Shown piece after piece: positions 27,441 through 36,062 of a DNA stretch of 64,000 nucleotides. The position numbers and the translations under genes were made by a program. The notes under the pieces were generated by a model, which did not search any database, was not told the origin of the DNA, and was given only the letters and a program-made list of their open reading frames with translations. This stretch comes from Opitutales bacterium (GTDB lineage: Bacteria > Verrucomicrobiota > Verrucomicrobiia > Opitutales > UBA953): NCBI GenBank assembly GCA_017440935.1, contig JAFSAO010000004.1:1-64000 (forward strand), read 5' to 3'. Within the stretch, counting starts at the first letter, position 1. The number at the start of each line of letters is the position of its first letter.

Positions 27441-28292
27441 TCAGTTCTTTTCTACGGAGGATTTGGTGCGTCGGCGGCGACGCGGTTTGCGGTTTCCGGA
27501 TTCTTCCGCTTTTTCTCGGCGCGGCGTGTTTTTGGCGTTTTCGGAGTCGGAAATTTTTTTGCGGGAACGCGGTTTTGCGTCGCGCAGCTGCGGAGCTTTC
27601 TTTTTCCCGGAAGTTTTCGCGGGAGGGTCGACAGGTTCGGATTTTCCGTCCGTTTCCTCGGTAGCGCAAATCGGTCCGGCAGATTCTATCTTTGGCGCGA
27701 TACCGAGTTTTTGAAGTTTCAGGAAAAGTTCGCGGGAAATCCACGCGTCTGTTGCGGCGTAGACGATTTGTTGCGGTGAAAGCTCTTTTGCCGCCCAGTT
27801 TGAAACTTGTGCCGCCTTGGAAATGCGGCCGCCGAGGAAATGCGCGGTGAGCGCGCGAAGCCCGGTGTTTTCGATGCGCGCGGCGCGGGTGAATTTGCTC
27901 GCGTCGACAAAACCGGCATCGTCAAACGGCGCACGTATTTTCAGGTGGAGCACGTCGTCTTTGACGGCGACGCCGACTTTGAGAATGTTCGGATTTTCAA
28001 AAATGGGAAAAAGCACGGGAACGCCGCCGCAGAAGTCCAAGCGGAAAAGGTAGGCACATTTTTTTCCGCAAAGTTGCACAAGGGAAACCATGTAGCCGGC
28101 GCCTTTACGAAAGCTCGGGCGCGTTTCCGTATCAAACCCGAGGATTTTTTCGCGTGCGAGTGCGCGCACCGCTTTTTGCGCCGTTTTTTCGTCTTCGACG
28201 AGGACGATTTTGCCCTCGTATTGCATGAGAGGAAGTGCGCTGATGAAATCTTTTTCGATGCGGAGCATCGGCTTGTTTTCGCCGTTATTCAT
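27441..28292 (-). CDS. RNase D-like 3'-5' exonuclease (DEDD family)
   Basis: A 283-residue protein with a DnaQ/RNase D exonuclease fold. Motif I is LGFDTETRPSF, motif II is in KVGVAVKDDVLHLK, and motif III is QIVYAATDAWISREL (DEDDy type). It lacks the HRDC domain of full-length RNase D. Instead it has a ~65-residue highly basic tail rich in Lys, Arg and Ser. It may trim RNA 3' ends, with the tail aiding nucleic acid binding. The ATG at 28292 is preferred over earlier non-ATG starts. It is convergent with mutL. Confidence 0.87.
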   Translation of the reverse strand: MNNGENKPMLRIEKDFISALPLMQYEGKIVLVEDEKTAQKAVRALAREKILGFDTETRPSFRKGAGYMVSLVQLCGKKCAYLFRLDFCGGVPVLFPIFENPNILKVGVAVKDDVLHLKIRAPFDDAGFVDASKFTRAARIENTGLRALTAHFLGGRISKAAQVSNWAAKELSPQQIVYAATDAWISRELFLKLQKLGIAPKIESAGPICATEETDGKSEPVDPPAKTSGKKKAPQLRDAKPRSRKKISDSENAKNTPRREKAEESGNRKPRRRRRTKSSVEKN

Positions 28293-28474
28293 GGATTTTT
28301 CAAAGAAATTCCGATTCCCGTGAAAACGCAAATTGAAATTTGCCTGAGCCGCGCGGGAACCGGAAACAGAAGAAATGCCGGATGAAAAAATAACGGAGAA
28401 GTTCCGGGAAAGGCGCTTCTCCGTTAAAAACATCAGATTTTATCTGCGAAATCCGTGTTGGATAAAAATCGGGA

Positions 28475-29518
28475 TTACAAATCATCTTCGAGGGCGGTGC
28501 TTTTCGCGTAGGCAGTGGAGCGCGCTTCAAAGAAGTCTGTTTTTACCATGTTTGCATTCGCGTAGGAGGAAACCCACGCCATGTCTTCCGGTTCTTTTTC
28601 GTAGCCCGGGAACAGCGGTTCGAAGCCGAGGCTCGTCCAGCGCAGGTTCCCCAGATAGCGGATATAGTCAGAAATCATTTTCGGCGTAAGTCCCCGGATA
28701 TTGTCGCCGATGACGTATTGCCCCCACGCGATTTCCTGTGCCACGCCTTCGCGCATCATTTCCGCATAGTCCCGGACGCGTTCGGGTGTAAACATCTCCG
28801 GTTCTTCCTTTTTGAGTTCCAAAATGATGTTGCGGAAAAGCCACAGGTGCGTGTTTTCGTCACGGTTAATGTAGCGGATTTCCTGCGCGGATCCGGGCAT
28901 TTTTCCGTTGCGTGCGAGGTTGTAGAAAAACATGAAGCCGGAATAGAAATAGATACCTTCGAGGATGTAGTTTGCGATGAGAACCTTAACGAAAGCGAAA
29001 AAGTTTTTATCGACCTGAAATGCGTTGTAGGTGTTTCCGATGAACGAATTTCGACGGAGCAGGTGTTCGTCGGTTTTCCACTGGTAGAGAATGTCGTTGC
29101 GCTGCTCGGGTGAGCAGATCGTGTCGAGCATATAGGAGTAGCTTTGCGAGTGAACGCATTCCTGGAAAGTTTGGATATTCAGGCAAAGGTTGACTTCGTT
29201 GGCGGTGATGTATTCGGCGACGTTCGGCAGGTTGACCGTTTGTATCGAATCGAGAAATACAAGAAAGGACAGAATTTTGTCGTAGGCGGTGCGTTCGGCT
29301 TTGTCGAGGCGCGGATAATCTTTGGCGTCCTGAGAGAGATTGATTTCCTCCGGAATCCAGAAGTTATTCATCGCTTGGCGATACCACGCGGAAACCCACG
29401 GATATTTCATGTTGTTGAAATCGTTCAGGTTCGTGGTGTTCCCGCCGACCATGCGACGGAGGCGGACATCCGTGTCCCCGTCGGGATTAAACAAAGGGCT
29501 TTTGGTAAGTGTTTTCAT
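28475..29518 (-). CDS. nrdB: Class I ribonucleoside-diphosphate reductase, beta subunit
   Basis: Ferritin-like subunit that generates the radical needed by NrdA. The 347-residue protein shows the metal ligands in FLVFLDSIQ, TFQECVHSQSYSY and RDENTHLWL. The tyrosine four residues after the His in ECVHSQSY fits the radical-bearing position of class Ia/Ib enzymes. The C-terminus (STALEDDL) is the acidic tail that docks on NrdA. The ATG at 29518 is preferred over a TTG at 29560. It lies 45 bp downstream of nrdA in the same operon. Confidence 0.95.
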   Translation of the reverse strand: MKTLTKSPLFNPDGDTDVRLRRMVGGNTTNLNDFNNMKYPWVSAWYRQAMNNFWIPEEINLSQDAKDYPRLDKAERTAYDKILSFLVFLDSIQTVNLPNVAEYITANEVNLCLNIQTFQECVHSQSYSYMLDTICSPEQRNDILYQWKTDEHLLRRNSFIGNTYNAFQVDKNFFAFVKVLIANYILEGIYFYSGFMFFYNLARNGKMPGSAQEIRYINRDENTHLWLFRNIILELKKEEPEMFTPERVRDYAEMMREGVAQEIAWGQYVIGDNIRGLTPKMISDYIRYLGNLRWTSLGFEPLFPGYEKEPEDMAWVSSYANANMVKTDFFEARSTAYAKSTALEDDL

Positions 29519-29563
29519 TTTCTTAATTTTTTCTCTCAATTTTAAATGTTCATCGGTCAACTT

Positions 29564-32098
29564 TTACGCTGAGCAGCTTTCGCATTCTTCGACCTCGAGC
29601 GATTTGCTGCGAACGTAGTAAACAGTTTTCACTCCGCATTCCCACGCGAGCAAATAAAGGTCGAGCACGCGCCGCATTGTGTATTCATTCGTAATATACA
29701 GATTCATGCTCTGCGCTTGGTCGACGTGGCGCTGGCGAATACCGCAGGAACGCACGGACCAGCTTTGGTCGATTTGGTGCGCATTTTGGTAGAACCACCA
29801 CGTTTCCGGAGAAAGTTCCGGGGCTGTGCGGGTGAGCATATAGCCCTTTTTCTCTTCGAGAAACCAGCGCTTCATCACGGGATCGATGCCGGGCGTCGTT
29901 CCCGAAATGATACTTGTCGAGCTCGTCGGAGCGATGGCGAGCAGGTAGCCGTTGCGTATTCCGTTTTGGCGGACGCGAAGGGCGAGTTCCCGCCAGCGTT
30001 CGGACGTGTAGTTGCGTTTTTCGAAAAATGCTCCGGTTTGCCAGTCCGAGCCTTCAAAAAATCCGTATGCGCCTTTTTCCGCTGAATTGTCGCAGGAGGC
30101 TTCAATCGCCGCGTAGTTGATGGTTTCAAAAACTTCGTCGGCAAAATCCAAATGTTCTTGGCTTTCCCAGCGGATTTTACGTTTTGCCAATGCGTGATGC
30201 CAGCCGCTCGCGCCGAGCCCGACGGGACGATAGCCGCGACTCGTGATTTCTGCGTAGGGCAGGGGGAAGAAATTCAGATCGATGACGTTGTCGAGCGCAC
30301 GCATCGCCGTGCGAACGACACCGGAGAGATATTTTTTGTCTTCAAGCGGAAGATTGCCCAAGCAAAGCGATGCGAGATTGCAAACAACGAAGTCACCCGG
30401 CTTGGTTTTGGTGACGACGACGGTTTCGCCGTCTTGTGTTGTGATCTCCGTGGAAACGTGGCTCATTTCACTCATGTTTTGAGCGATTTCCGTGCAGAGA
30501 TTGGAGCAATAAATGATGCCGGAATGCGGATTCGGGTTTGCGCGGTTGACGAGGTCTCGGTTAAACGCGAACGGCGTTCCCGTCTCGACGGCGGATTTCA
30601 GAATGAGGCGCACGATGTCTTTGATTGAAACGGCGCGCTTGGAAATACGGCTGTCGTGCACGCAATCGCGGTAGCGTTTTTCCCATTCGTCGCCCCAGAA
30701 ATCTTCGAGGCGGTAGCCTTTGACGGTGTGAATGTCGTGCGGGCACATCAGATACCAGTCCTGATTGAGATTTTCCTTTGCCATTTTCCAGAACAAATCC
30801 GGATAGCAAATTCCGGGGAAAACGTCGTGCGCTTTCATGCGTTCGTCGCCGTTGTTGGTGCGAAGAGCGAGAAATTCGAGCAGGTCCTTGTGCCAAACGT
30901 CGAGGTAAACGGCGACCGCTCCCGTGCGCACGCCGAGCTGGTCGACGGCGACGGCGGTGTCGTTAACCAGACGAATCCAGCGAATGACCCCGCCCGCAAC
31001 GCCCTCAAAGCCGCGAATCGACGAACCGATCGAGCGCACTTTTCCGAAATACATGCCCATACCGCCGCCGAATTTTGAAACTTTGGCAAAATTGTCGAGA
31101 GATCGGTAAATACCGTCCAAGCTGTCGGGAACGGTGTCGATGAAGCACGACGAAAGCTGGTGATACGGCTTGCGGGCGTTGGCGAGCGTCGGCGTCGCCA
31201 TCGTTACTTCCATGCGCGAGAGTATATCGTAAAAACGTTTTACCCAAGCCATGCGGTTTTCTTTTTCTTTCATGGCGAGGTGGAGAGCGATGCCGAGGAA
31301 CATTTCCTGCGGCGTTTCCACGGGAACGTGCTTGCGCGTGCGGATAACGTAACGTTTGAGCAGCAAATCCAGTCCGGAAAACGTAAAAAGGCAGTCGCGC
31401 GCGGGAACGATAAAGCTCTCGGCTTCGAGAATTTCCGCCTTGGAGTAGGCCCGTAAAATGTAGTCCCCGTAAAGACCTTCCGTCGTCAGATACTCGATTT
31501 TTTCAAAAAGATTGCCGATATTGAGTTCGGCGGTTTTTTCCGAAAGTTTTTCCCGAAACGAGAAATTGAGCAGGCGGGCGGCGATAAATTCCCACTTTGG
31601 ACCTTCCGGGCTTGCCAGCTCCGACGCGGCGCGCACGAGCGTGGAAAGTTGTTCTTCGCGCGTCATTCCTTTTTTGAGAAACGAAGTTAGTTTCGCTTTC
31701 AAAACGCCGAGAGAATAGATGTCTTCCGGAAACGCTTTTTGAATTGCGGAAAAAACGGCATTCAGACGGTCGAATTGTGCCTCGTTCGCGTGCACAATCA
31801 TGCCGCAGAGCTCGTTGCGCACCGCGCGGGACTCGTTCCGCTTTTGGCGAAACAGAATGTAGCGTTTCCCTTCTTCGAAAAAGCCCGCTTCCATCAGACT
31901 TTGTTCGACTAAATCCTGGATTTTTTCGACCGTTTTCGGCGTTTCGTTCGACAGTTTTTTTTCAACTGACGCCAGCAGATTTTGTAAAATTTCGTCCGTT
32001 ACCGGCTTGCCCGTGCTTCCGAATGCTTTGGCGATTGCGTTCGTGATTTTTTGTCCGTTATAGGCTTCGATAGTTCCCGTTCGTTTGATTACGCTCAT
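29564..32098 (-). CDS. nrdA: Class I ribonucleoside-diphosphate reductase, alpha subunit
   Basis: Reduces ribonucleotides aerobically with NrdB. The 844-residue product begins with an ATP-cone (IKRTGTIEAYNGQKITNAI). It continues through the barrel with the active-site segment SNLCTEIAQ and with MYFGKVRSIGSSIRG. It ends with the redox cysteine pair ECESCSA. It is divergent from recA; 153 bp between the two starts hold a TGTAT-N3-ATACA palindrome that might coordinate both. Confidence 0.96.
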   Translation of the reverse strand: MSVIKRTGTIEAYNGQKITNAIAKAFGSTGKPVTDEILQNLLASVEKKLSNETPKTVEKIQDLVEQSLMEAGFFEEGKRYILFRQKRNESRAVRNELCGMIVHANEAQFDRLNAVFSAIQKAFPEDIYSLGVLKAKLTSFLKKGMTREEQLSTLVRAASELASPEGPKWEFIAARLLNFSFREKLSEKTAELNIGNLFEKIEYLTTEGLYGDYILRAYSKAEILEAESFIVPARDCLFTFSGLDLLLKRYVIRTRKHVPVETPQEMFLGIALHLAMKEKENRMAWVKRFYDILSRMEVTMATPTLANARKPYHQLSSCFIDTVPDSLDGIYRSLDNFAKVSKFGGGMGMYFGKVRSIGSSIRGFEGVAGGVIRWIRLVNDTAVAVDQLGVRTGAVAVYLDVWHKDLLEFLALRTNNGDERMKAHDVFPGICYPDLFWKMAKENLNQDWYLMCPHDIHTVKGYRLEDFWGDEWEKRYRDCVHDSRISKRAVSIKDIVRLILKSAVETGTPFAFNRDLVNRANPNPHSGIIYCSNLCTEIAQNMSEMSHVSTEITTQDGETVVVTKTKPGDFVVCNLASLCLGNLPLEDKKYLSGVVRTAMRALDNVIDLNFFPLPYAEITSRGYRPVGLGASGWHHALAKRKIRWESQEHLDFADEVFETINYAAIEASCDNSAEKGAYGFFEGSDWQTGAFFEKRNYTSERWRELALRVRQNGIRNGYLLAIAPTSSTSIISGTTPGIDPVMKRWFLEEKKGYMLTRTAPELSPETWWFYQNAHQIDQSWSVRSCGIRQRHVDQAQSMNLYITNEYTMRRVLDLYLLAWECGVKTVYYVRSKSLEVEECESCSA

Positions 32099-32143
32099 AT
32101 TTTTTTGAGCTTAGCGGAGCCGTTCCCGCTATTCAATAAATTT

Positions 32144-32156
32144 TGTATTGGATACA
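32144..32156. promoter_or_regulatory. Palindrome TGTAT-N3-ATACA between nrdA and recA
   Basis: A 13-bp dyad in the divergent nrdA-recA region, 46 bp from nrdA and 96 bp from recA. Both genes are often part of the DNA damage response, so a LexA-type operator is possible. I cannot match it to a known LexA box of this group. The role is inferred from position. Confidence 0.35.
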
Positions 32157-32251
32157 TTACGGAACATTGAAGATAGAAAATTTTGCTTTGCGGGAACGCG
32201 GGAAAACGGATTTTCTTCAAAATAACTCAAATTTTTAGGAAAACTCAATTT

Positions 32252-33313
32252 ATGGCAAAAGAAACGGCTTCAAAACAAACGGTTGCAGACACGAAAAAAG
32301 CGCTCGAACTCGCGCTTTCCGCAATCAATAAAACTTACGGCGAAGGCACGCTCATGCGCATGGGTGATGCCACGAAAATGGACGTAACGACGATTTCCAC
32401 GGGCTCGGTCGCAATCGACCTCGCGCTCGGCGTCGGCGGGCTCCCGCGCGGGCGTATCGTCGAAATTTACGGTCCGGAATCTTCCGGTAAAACCACACTT
32501 TGCCTCAGCGTTATCGCGCAGGCGCAACGCGAAGGCGGCACGGCGGCAATTATCGACGTTGAACACGCGCTTGACCCGCGCTACGCGAAAGTCGTCGGCG
32601 TGGATTTGGAAAATCTCCTCGTTTCCCAGCCGGAAAGCGGTGAAGACGCGCTCAACATCGTCGAAACGCTCGTGCGTTCGGGCGCGGTTGATGTCGTTGT
32701 GCTCGACTCTGTTGCGGCGCTTGTGTCCAAGCAGGAATTGGACGGGCAGATGGGCGATACGACGGTCGGTTTGCAGGCGCGCATGATGTCGCAGGCGATG
32801 CGCCGGCTCACGGCAGCGATTGCGAAATCGAAGTGCCTCTGCATTTTCACGAACCAGATTCGCGAAAAAATCGGCGTGATGTTCGGTTCGCCGGAAACGA
32901 CGCCGGGCGGGCGCGCGCTGAAGTTTTTCGCGTCCGTGCGTATGGATATTCGCCGCATCGGTCAAATCAAGGAGCCGTCGGGCAAAGTCATCGGCAACCG
33001 CACGAAAATCAAAGTCGTGAAAAACAAAGTCGCTTCGCCGTTTACGGAATGTGAATTCGATATTATGTATAACGAAGGCATTTCCCGCACGGGATCGGTG
33101 ATTGACCTCGGTGTTGAGCACAAGATTCTGGAAAAGAAGGGCGCGTGGATTGCTTACAACGGAAATCTGATCGGGCAGGGGCGCGAAGCAGCGAAGGAAT
33201 TTTTGAAGAAAAATCCGGAAACGCTCGCGGAAATTCAGGGCAAGATCATGGAAAAGGTCCACCCGACCGTCGGCGAAACACTCGGCGCCAACGCCGAAGA
33301 AAAAGCCGCGTAA
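32252..33313 (+). CDS. recA: Recombinase RecA
   Basis: Forms filaments on single-stranded DNA for homologous recombination and repair. The 353-residue product is complete: Walker [10 protein letters not shown], Walker [11 protein letters not shown], loop segments [12 protein letters not shown] and [22 protein letters not shown], and the C-terminal domain. The ATG at 32252 gives a normal start; the frame is open back to 32183. The gene contains no CGGGAACG motif, unlike almost every neighbour. A ~195-bp spacer separates it from the next terminator. Confidence 0.98.
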   Translation: MAKETASKQTVADTKKALELALSAINKTYGEGTLMRMGDATKMDVTTISTGSVAIDLALGVGGLPRGRIVEIYGPESSGKTTLCLSVIAQAQREGGTAAIIDVEHALDPRYAKVVGVDLENLLVSQPESGEDALNIVETLVRSGAVDVVVLDSVAALVSKQELDGQMGDTTVGLQARMMSQAMRRLTAAIAKSKCLCIFTNQIREKIGVMFGSPETTPGGRALKFFASVRMDIRRIGQIKEPSGKVIGNRTKIKVVKNKVASPFTECEFDIMYNEGISRTGSVIDLGVEHKILEKKGAWIAYNGNLIGQGREAAKEFLKKNPETLAEIQGKIMEKVHPTVGETLGANAEEKAA

Positions 33314-33315
33314 AA

Positions 33316-33450
33316 TAGCACCGAGCATCAGGTATCAAGCAGCAGTCAAGAAGAAGTTCGGCTCGCGAGTTGAAAGCAGAAAGATGAAAATTTTCGCAGA
33401 CACCCGGCATTTTCTTTTAAAGCTGTTTACTTGGTGCTCGATACTTGATG
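33316..33450. repeat. Inverted 'gtatcaag / cttgatac'-type repeats after recA
   Basis: The stretch caccgagcatcaggtatcaag (33319-33339) is mirrored imperfectly by cttggtgctcgatacttgatg (33428-33448). The wording matches the repeat at 2080-2125. It forms a possible long imperfect stem after recA. The 333-bp spacer otherwise holds only the terminator at 33509. Confidence 0.6.
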
Positions 33451-33508
33451 TTTTGAGCTTGAGAAAGCTTTCGCTTTCCAATTTTTCTTGTCTTTTCAAA
33501 AAAAGAAG

Positions 33509-33549
33509 CGTTCCCGCAGAAAAATTTTAAATGCGAGAACGCTTTTTTC
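33509..33549 (+). terminator. Terminator with one perfect and one decayed CGGGAACG arm
   Basis: Arm gcgttcccgc (33509-33518) pairs with gcgagaacgc (33534-33543) with one mismatch, followed by six T residues. The right arm differs from the motif by one base, suggesting decay from a perfect pair. Confidence 0.85.
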
Positions 33550-33646
33550 ATGCGTATCGGGCGATTTTTAAATTTTTTTGAAAAAAATAAGAATTTTTAG
33601 ACAAAAGACGCAGACCGGAACGCTAACACAATAAACACATACTACA

Positions 33647-34147
33647 GTGCAGACGACCGGCGAGATGATGGAGCAGGAACAGTGGCGCGAATGGTTAAAA
33701 GAACACGGGCGCCGATTATTGCTTTGCGCTCGCCAGTGGACGAGTTCCTTGGCGGAGGCGGAGGATGTTTTACAGGACGCATTCGTGCGATACTGGAAAA
33801 ACCAACGCCACCTCCCGGGAAATCCGAACGCACTTATCATCACCTCCGTCCGCCGGGCGGCGATTGACCACGGGCGCTCCCGCACCCGACGGCTCAACCG
33901 CGAAACGCAGGCGTATGAACTTGAAGACAAAGTGACGTTTTTTGAACCCGGAGAGGGCGAGATCAATCAAGATCTCGAAAAAGCAGTTAGGGCGCTTCCC
34001 GATGATCAAAGGGAAGTGGTAATCGTGAAAATTTGGGGCATGCTGACGTTCGACGAAATCGCCCGTCAGCTCGGAATTTCTCAAAATACGGCAGCGTCGA
34101 GATATCGCTACGCTCTCGCGACTTTGAGAAAAACCCTCAAACGGTGA
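33647..34147 (+). CDS. ECF-type sigma-70 family RNA polymerase sigma factor
   Basis: Directs RNA polymerase to a dedicated promoter set. The 166-residue product carries region 2 (AEDVLQDAFVRYWKN) and region 4 (LTFDEIARQLGISQNTAASRYRYALATLRK). The start is either GTG 33647 or ATG 33665, six codons later. A small membrane protein follows 123 bp downstream and could be its anti-sigma factor, the normal ECF arrangement. Target genes are unknown. Confidence 0.93.
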   Translation: MQTTGEMMEQEQWREWLKEHGRRLLLCARQWTSSLAEAEDVLQDAFVRYWKNQRHLPGNPNALIITSVRRAAIDHGRSRTRRLNRETQAYELEDKVTFFEPGEGEINQDLEKAVRALPDDQREVVIVKIWGMLTFDEIARQLGISQNTAASRYRYALATLRKTLKR

Positions 34148-34270
34148 TTAAAGGACAGAGATCAGGCGGCGAATGTCGGGTTTAGGAAGTCGCAACAGGC
34201 GGTTCCGAACATCGGTTGTCGGTGGCTGATTCTTCTAGAACAAAGACATCGTAAATCTTTCTTTTTCGCT

Positions 34271-34876
34271 ATGCAGAATTTCGAACAAAAAGATGATGAT
34301 TTTTCCGACATCGAGGACGCGTTGATGAAAATGCGCCCCGTCGAACCGTCGGAACGTTTTTATGCATCTGTGGAAGCGGCGATGAATGAACCGACGGAAA
34401 ACGCCGTCGTGTTCCCGCATCGCGGCGGATTTTTGAATTTCGTTTCCCTGAGACGCTTCGCCGCGTCTGCCGCGTTTCTTGCGGCAACCGTCGGCATGGG
34501 CATTTGGGGGTATTCCGTTTTGCCGGATAATGCTCCGGTGATGGGCGGCTCCGGCGTGAATAAAGTCTCGGCGGCGACAGGTATGCTGCTCGCGGCAGGA
34601 GGTGGTGCGCAGTTGTATTCGGGGTCGGACAAGGATTCCCGTTCCCGCAGACCGCTTACGCGCGGAGGGAACTACAACCTCGTCAACGTTGAGCGCCGCA
34701 TGAATGTCGTCGAGCCGTTTCCGGAAGTCGATGCGTTGGAAGACGGAACGATTTCGCGGCGAGTGCGTTACGTTTACATGGACGAATATCGCTGGGAAGA
34801 CAGTGAAACCGGGGCGGCATTTGTCGAACTGCGTCCGCATGAAAAAATCGTCAGTATGGAAATGCCTATTTACTGA
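34271..34876 (+). CDS. Single-pass membrane protein, possible anti-sigma factor
   Basis: A 201-residue protein with an acidic cytoplasmic N-terminus (about residues 1-60, starting with DDDFSDIEDALMKMRP). One membrane segment follows (FAASAAFLAATVGMGIWGYS, ~residues 63-82), then a Gly/Ala-rich and charged outer part. I see no zinc-binding HxxxCxxC motif. The role is inferred only from its position directly after an ECF sigma gene and before a periplasmic PDZ protein, a layout that would suit signal transfer across the membrane. Confidence 0.65.
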   Translation: MQNFEQKDDDFSDIEDALMKMRPVEPSERFYASVEAAMNEPTENAVVFPHRGGFLNFVSLRRFAASAAFLAATVGMGIWGYSVLPDNAPVMGGSGVNKVSAATGMLLAAGGGAQLYSGSDKDSRSRRPLTRGGNYNLVNVERRMNVVEPFPEVDALEDGTISRRVRYVYMDEYRWEDSETGAAFVELRPHEKIVSMEMPIY

Positions 34877-34914
34877 GAAAAATCTCGGCGGGAACGCCGC
34901 TTACTATCACTTAC

Positions 34915-35925
34915 ATGAACAATAACGAAAATAAAAATATGTTTCTTCGCTCTTTAATATTTGCCGGAATGTTGCCGCTCTGCGCAACTTCCGTTTCCGC
35001 CCAAAATGCCGCCGTTGCGGACAACGCTGCCGCGCCGCAAAATGCACCCGCTTCGGTCGAGCCCGCCGCTCCCGCCGTTCCCGCGGACAACGTTGTCGCC
35101 CGGTATTCCTATCTCGGGCTCGTGCTGGATACGTTGCCCGCTGCAACTTATTGTGAAAATTCCCACCCCGGCGTGCAGGTGATTTACGTTGTCAAAGATT
35201 CTCCCGCAGAACAGGCAGGCTTTGAAGGCGGCGACATTTTAGTTTCTCTCGACGGACAAAAGCTCTTTTTCCCCAACCAGTTTTCCGCACTCGTGCGTTC
35301 TTACAAGCCGGGAACGGAAGTGGAGCTCGTTTTTTTGCGAGGAGGAGAGAAAATGACAAAAAAAGCGAAAATCGGCGAACGTCTTATCACATCGCCGCAG
35401 GTTGCACACCGCGCAAGAACTGAACCCGCGCAGGTGAAGGACGACGTGCGCCTTTATATCAACGGACGGGAAATTTCCCTCGCCGACGGCGCTGACCTCG
35501 GCGGCTGGATCAGCCTTACGCCCAATGGCGTGCTCATTCGCGACCATCTCGATATTCCCGCAGAGTTCCGTCGTTTGGTTAATCGCGCTCACGCCAAAAT
35601 GCCCGAAACCCAAAAAACGCTTTCCTTCCTGCGCAAGCAGTATGACGATGCCCGCAAAGCCGCTCTCGGAAAAGCGAGCCAAACGTTTTCGCAGGTCTTT
35701 TTCGGGCAGGGTAATTCCGTGATTATCGTCGGCGACGAAAAAGGTCGCCAAGTTACGGTTTCCCGCTCCGGCGACGACGATATTCTTTTCCGCGGTCCCT
35801 GCACCACGCAGGCGGACATTGATGCCATTCCCGCCGACGCGAAAAAAATCATCGACTCTTTCACCGTCCTCAAACCGATGCCGGAGGAAGAACTCGTTCC
35901 CCAACAACCGCCCGCCGCAGAATAA
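34915..35925 (+). CDS. Exported PDZ-domain protein
   Basis: A 336-residue protein with a signal peptide (cleavage near VSA-QNA). An Ala/Pro-rich linker leads to a PDZ domain (residues ~65-145: SYLGLVLDTLP, VVKDSPAEQAGFEGGDILVSLDG). A C-terminal region without a recognised family follows. No protease triad is visible, so it is probably an adaptor or sensor, not an enzyme. As third gene after the ECF sigma factor it may belong to the same envelope-signal unit. Confidence 0.85.
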   Translation: MNNNENKNMFLRSLIFAGMLPLCATSVSAQNAAVADNAAAPQNAPASVEPAAPAVPADNVVARYSYLGLVLDTLPAATYCENSHPGVQVIYVVKDSPAEQAGFEGGDILVSLDGQKLFFPNQFSALVRSYKPGTEVELVFLRGGEKMTKKAKIGERLITSPQVAHRARTEPAQVKDDVRLYINGREISLADGADLGGWISLTPNGVLIRDHLDIPAEFRRLVNRAHAKMPETQKTLSFLRKQYDDARKAALGKASQTFSQVFFGQGNSVIIVGDEKGRQVTVSRSGDDDILFRGPCTTQADIDAIPADAKKIIDSFTVLKPMPEEELVPQQPPAAE

Positions 35926-35958
35926 TTTTCTGATATATTAATTCATAATAATGGTTTG

Positions 35959-35994
35959 CGTTCCCGTGGAGGAGTTCACGGGAACGTTTTTTTT
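35959..35994 (+). terminator. Terminator made of paired CGGGAACG motifs
   Basis: Arms cgttcccgtg (35959-35968) and cacgggaacg (35977-35986), then eight T residues, after the PDZ gene. Spelling is almost the same as at 25262, including the preceding 'atattaattcata' leader. Confidence 0.92.
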
Positions 35995-36062
35995 ATAGTA
36001 GATTCCCAAGCGCTTACGCGGGAGAAAAACGCGGGAACATAAAACTTTGCTTTAAGCTGCCG

